Below are positions 52,001 to 58,000 of a DNA stretch of 64,000 bases, piece after piece (the stretch's first letter is position 1; every line of letters begins with the position of its first letter). The stretch spans positions 10,563,001 through 10,627,000 of the forward strand of contig NC_072795.1 of the NCBI RefSeq assembly GCF_028583425.1, given 5' to 3'. A model generated the notes under the pieces. The model made no database searches. It saw nothing but the letters and a program-made list of their open reading frames with translations, and was not told where the DNA came from. Origin of the DNA: Eublepharis macularius (lineage: Eukaryota > Chordata > Lepidosauria > Squamata > Eublepharidae). The position numbers and the translations under genes are program-made.

Positions 52001-55000
52001 GGCAGTATATAAATCAGTTATTATTATTATTATTCAAATTACATGCAACTCAATCAGTAATAAATAACGATCGCATGTTACCATTGATTGGCCTTGCTCA
52101 GCTGATACAAGTTTCCGCCAGAGACCTAAGTATCAGCCAGGTATCGGTGCAATATGTATGCTGTTCTGAGTAACGTCGTCTTTTGCAATTGGGTAGGTGT
52201 TGTCAGAAAGCTGCAGTTTTTCCATATGAATTGCAAAGTATTTTGAGATGGTTCCAAGTGCCCCGATGACAATGGGGACTACTGTTGCATTCTTCTTCCA
52301 TAGTTGGATGGTTTCTATTACCAGATCTCTATATTTAATCATTTTTTCTTGTTCTTTTTCTTCAACTCCGGCATCCCCAGGAATTGCAATGTCTATTATC
52401 CAGACTTTTCGATTTTCCACAACTGTTATGTCTGGTGTATTATATTCAAGGTTCCGATCAGTTTGAATTCTGAAATCCCACAAGATCTTGACTTGTTCAT
52501 TTTCTAGCACCTTTTCCACCTGATGTTCCCATGAATTCTTTGATACTGGCAAGCTATGCTTTTTACACAATGACCAATGAGTCAGCTTTGAGACCCTGTC
52601 ATGTCTAGCTTTGTAGTCCGTCTGTGCAATTTTGCTGCATTCACAAGTAAGGTGGGACACAGTTTCATCTTTTTCCTGGCAAAGTCGACATTTTGGATTT
52701 TCACTGGTTTTCTGAATTTTGACTTTCATAACATTCGTTTGCAATGCTTGTTCTTGTGCTAAGAAGATCATACCTTTAGTTTCTTTCTTGATTGTACCCA
52801 TCTTCAACCATGCCCAAGTTGGGCTGTTGTCACTTTTTCCTTCAATATTTTTTTAGATGTTGCCCATGTAAGATTTTGTTCTTCCAGACATTTAATCAAT
52901 GCTCAAACTGTTACTTCTTGTATTCAGCTTTTGTTTCAGTTGTTTTTTAATATATTCTATTGTTGTTATTATTTCATTTTGTACAAAACAGATAAACAAG
53001 AGCAACAATATATAAGAGCAATGGCAGCAGGTCTATATGTAAGCTTCTATGAAAAGTCTCCAAATATGCAAAAACTAGCAACAAAGCCTGTTTTGGGAAA
53101 AAATACAATGGGCTCTAGAAGGGGAAAAGCAAGCATTCAGGCATTGCCTCCTCCTCTGTGACTGATCCCGTCCAGGTGAAGGAGGGGAGACAGCATTGCC
53201 ACCTCCTCTGTGACTGATCCCGTCCAGGTGAAGGTGGGGGGACAGCATTGCCACCTCCTCTATGCCTGATCCCAGTCAAGTGAAGGGGGCAGGCATTGCC
53301 AGCTACTCCACACTTGATTCCAGCTAGGTGAAGGGGGATGGGCATTGCCACCTTCTCCATGCCTGATCTCAGCTGGGTGAAGGGGGCCATTGCCTCCTTC
53401 TCCATGCCTCATCCTTGCCAGATGAAGGGGGCAGGCATTGCCACATGCTTGGTGACTGATCCTGGCTGGGTGAATGCGGGGGCTGAGAATTGCCACTTAC
53501 TCCATTCCTGATCTCTGTTGGGAGAAGGCGGGAGGCGGGCATTTCCCCCTGTTCTGTGCCTGATCCTGCCCAGGTGAAGGGGGTGAGTATTACTTCCTGC
53601 TCTGCACCTGATTCTGTGCGAAGAAGGGGGCAAGCATTGTCTCTTGCTCTGGGCCTGATCCCAGCTGGGTGAAATGGGAGCGGGCCTTGTCACCTACTCC
53701 ATGCCTGATCCTGGTCAGGTGGAAGGGGAGCAGGCATTGCCACCTGCTTCCAGCTTGATTCTGGACAGAGAAGGAGGGTGGGCATTGCCACCTACCCCAC
53801 TCCTGATCCCGGCTGGGAGGAGGGGGGCTAGCATTGCCTCCTTCTCAGTGCCTGATTCTGGCTGGGTGAAGGGGCATTGCCTTCTGCTTTGTGTCTGATC
53901 CCAGCTGGGTGAAGGCGGGGGGAAGACATTGCCACCTGCTCCATGCATGATCCCAGCAGGGTGAAGGGGGCTGTGATTGCCACCTGCTCTGCTCCTAATC
54001 CTAGCCAGGTGAAGGTGGGTGAGCATTGCCGCCTGTTCCGAGTCTGATCCTGATTACTAAAGAGGACTACATGAGAACTAGACTTACCAAAAAAGGAAGC
54101 CAAATTCCCCCATGTGAACAATTATGAAACGTATTGTACTTAAATTTTTAAATTTTTAAGTTTTTATATTCACAATAAAGTGCAAAGCGCTCAACATAAA
54201 ACATATAAAAAATCTAATATCTATTATATTATCAAGTTCCTGCAATTCTTATTCACACATTCATAAAAATACACTTAATATACTGGACCACGAATAAACT
54301 ACTCTCCAACAATAAGTATTCCTAAATGTCAATAAATAATCCAATAAACAGTTAATTCACCATTCCAGGGGCACTTCTGGAAAATGGACGTGGGAACTGT
54401 TGAAACTGAGTGAATGACCACATTATGGTTTAAATTATTCCATGAGAAAGTGTAAACAAAACAGGAACCAGCTAGCATCCTGTTGGAACGACCCACAGTT
54501 GGAATGACCCGTAGTCAGTCTTGCTTGACCCACAGCATTTGAGTCTAGAGGATAGCATCTACTGACGATTCGTGGTCCTAAATGGGGCTGCCCATTCAAT
54601 GCTATTCCTGCTCCCTGCTCTAAGCAAAGTAAAATGGACTCTCAAACTGCATTAGACAGACAAACAGATACCAGTGTTTGTCTGAAGAGTCAGGGCTGTC
54701 TCCAATCTCCAATCTGCAACACCTACAATTAGACGAAAGCCAGAAGGAACTGAATTTTAGTGATCTTTCTGAAATTCTGTTATCAGGAAATGGAGGACCA
54801 GAACCAAGTAAAGCAGAAACATTGGGCAATTTAGCCAATCAAACAGTATTAATAAGACAGACTCTTGCCAAGGTCTATGATAAATTGGACCTGATAACCC
54901 AATATTGCCAGGGACAATCATTGATTAATCAAAAGACCCAATTAAACAATCATCTTCCTCCTGGGACCTGTCCACTAAAGGAAGTGAGAGGAAGGGCCTT

Positions 55001-58000
55001 TGGGAGGACTTATTTTGATGCAGTTCCCCATTCAATTCCGGATGAGGAGTTTTGTCAGGTTGTGTTAAAGATCTATCCTTACCAAGGGAAGCATATTAAT
55101 TGGCTCTCGAAATGGCGTGCTAAGCAACATCTAGCCCTCTTACTGAATGTACCACATTTAGGGCCAAGCTACACATGACGAATGACACTTGAACAGCAAG
55201 TGTATTTCTCCCTGTTCACTTGCCCTCCACTCAATCCACTTGCCGTTCAAGTGTCATTCATCAATATATGATCGTATTCTACTTACATTCTTTTCCCCAA
55301 GGTTACCAAGACTTATTTTGGCTACAAATATATGGAATAACTCCCTTAAAGCACCTCCATGACCCAATAGTTAAACCACTGGTTCCATTAAAATGCTTCG
55401 TCTCTGAAAGAAGGAGTTGCAATAGCAAGATGAATAGGTCTATTGACAACATCAACCTATGATTCGTGGTCCTGGTGAAAGGGTGTCTTCTTCTTCTTTT
55501 GAATTTCCTGAAAGGTGAAAAGGGAAAGAAGATTTCTTAACCATTTAGGAGAGTGCTGTGCACCTACCAGGACTTAAACGAGAGCTTGGACTTCTTTTTC
55601 ATTGAACAATAGAGACATGGACAACTGCTGATAATATTGATTGCATTATTTATTGTTATACTTATGGAATGGTGAATTAACTATATATTGGATTATTTAT
55701 TGACATATAGGAATATTTATTGTAAGAGAGTAGTTTATTCATGGTCCAGCATATTAAGTGTATATTTATGAATGTCTGAATAAGAATTGCTTGAGCTTGA
55801 TAATATAATAGATATTAATAGAATTTTTGTTTTCTGTTAAGCACTTTGCACTTTATTGTGAATATAAAAACTTAAAAATTTAAAAGGTCAATACGTTTCA
55901 TAATTGTTCACACAGGGGAATTTGGGTTCCTTTTTTGATACGCCAAGTCTGATCCTGGCTGGGTGAAGGGTGGGCGGACATTGCCACTTGCTTTATGGCA
56001 GATTCTGGGGGGTTGAAGGTGGGCGGGCATTGCCACCTGCTCCCTCCTGATCACAGCTGGGTGAAGGGGGGGCAGGCATCGCCATCTCCTCCACTCCTGG
56101 TCCCAGCTGGAAGAAGGTGGTGGCGCCGGTATTGCTACCTGCTCCACTACTGATCCCAGCTAGGTAAAGGCAGGGGTGGGCATTATCACCTGCTCTACTC
56201 CCGATCCCAGCTGGGTGAAGGCAGGGGCAGGCATTGCTACCTTGTCTGCTCCTGATCCCAGCTGAGTGAAGGCAGGGGGGCATTCCCATCTGCTCTGCTC
56301 CTGATCCTGGCCAGGGCTTCCCACTGCAGCGCACTCTTTTTTGCAGGGTCAGGCTACCTTGTCAGGTCTTACATCCACGGCAGCGCTGGAGTTGCACGAG
56401 GGAAGGAGGTGATTTGTCAGGACATTTTATATAATAGGATTAGTTCATAAACAACTGTCATATGTATGCCATACACTCAAACACTGATAAAGTTATAGAA
56501 TCCACTCAATTACAGAAGGTTGGCATTTGTCTTTCCAATGCTGTAAGAAAATCTTTTAGCTACTTTATGGGCACAGAGGGTCTATTTTTATTGATGATTG
56601 GTTAGGCTCCAGGAGATAGGTAAATAGTTTTGAAGGACATAAGCATCTTCAAAAATGAATGAGTATTCTAATAAAAAATGAATATGAATTATTACTTCCT
56701 CCCCATAAGACTGAACAACTGGACACATCTAAATCATCTATTTGAGAGATGTATCCTGTAGATTACAGTGCCAGCAATTAGAGACTGTACTTAATATTTT
56801 ACTTAAAAAGTGTCACAATGTCCAATATAGCCCAAACATCAATTTTTTTGCTGAATAAGTCACAGTTTAAAATGCTTAGAATTAACAAGTGTAAAAACTT
56901 AAGGCCATATCTCATTATTTTGGCAAAACTGACTTATTCTAACTTCTTATTCTATTCTTCCCTGAGACTTTGCATGCCATATTTATTAAAAGACATCAAA
57001 TATCTATAAACAAATATTGTTTATACTGCTGTAGCACAGTGGTTAAGTCATCAGGCTGTAAATCAGCACACTGCTGGTTCGACTCCCACTGTTGCCATGA
57101 ACTCAGCAGGTGGCCTTGGGTATGCCGCTTCTCTCACCCCCAGCTCCCCAGCTGCATTGTGGGGAGAATAATAACACATAATTTGTTCACCGCTCTGAGT
57201 GGAGCACTAATCTGGCTAGAAAAGTGGTATATAAGCACAGATATTATTAATATTTCTCCACTGATTGAATGAATTTCCAAAAGAGGGAGAGACTCTGAAA
57301 CACACAGTGCTGCAGGGCCATCTTTAAGTACCAACAAAGCTTTCAGCTGTAAATATTGTCATTCAGCAGAAGTTGACAACTCATCGCTAGACTTCAGCAG
57401 AGAAAATGGAGAAACTCATCGTCATAGCCTCTCAGTTTATCCAGAAGAAAAATCCCCCTATCCATTCAAGCCTTCCATAAAAAAAAAATCCTCCTAATTT
57501 TTAAATCTGTATTGGCTGATAATGTTAGTTTAGCAAGTGAAATTGAGTCAAATTGATATTGTGACATTATGCACCATAATTCTCAAACTGCAGAAACCTC
57601 ACGAGGAGTAGCGTCTGCTTTAGCATGAATAGACCCTAATGCACTCCATTTAAATGCCCTTGTATAGATTTATGGGGCAGCCTCATTTGGCATACAGTGT
57701 GCAGTTCTGGTCACTAAAGGCAGAGCTGGAAAAAGTACAGAAGAAGGCAACCAAGATGATTAGGGGTTGGAACACCTTTCCTATGAGGAAAGGCTGAAAA
57801 AACTGGGACTTTTCAATGTAAAAAGAGAGAGGACTGATAGGGGGCATGATAGAGGTTGAAAAATTATGCATGGGGGTAGAGAGAGTAGACAGAAAGAACT
57901 TACTCCCTCTCCCAAAATACCAGAACTCAAAACTGATGGGCAACGGATTCAGGAGGGACAAAAGGAAATATTTCTTTACATAACAATTGGTTGTGATCTG

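Larger units (their letters stand above)
53075..56439 (-). mobile_element. non-autonomous Helitron 2, carrying a minisatellite and a nested element
   Basis: On the minus strand the 5' end is TCCTATTATATAAAATGTCC, preceded by A. The 3' end is 'ggctttgttgCTAG', followed by T. A…T flanks, TC start and CTAG end are Helitron hallmarks. The 3' terminus matches Helitron 1. Two blocks of a 45-bp tandem repeat (53120-54050 and 55945-56300) fill it. A 1.9-kb element with long inverted ends sits between them. No Rep/helicase is encoded. Confidence 0.78.

Noticed and set aside
53115-54121. Several 78-103-codon minus frames
   Set aside because: All are translations of the 45-bp minisatellite.
57025-57110. 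tRNA gene suggested by perfect A and B boxes
   Set aside because: The sequence continues into a SINE body and does not fold into a full tRNA with acceptor stem. The same head recurs at 17930-18137.
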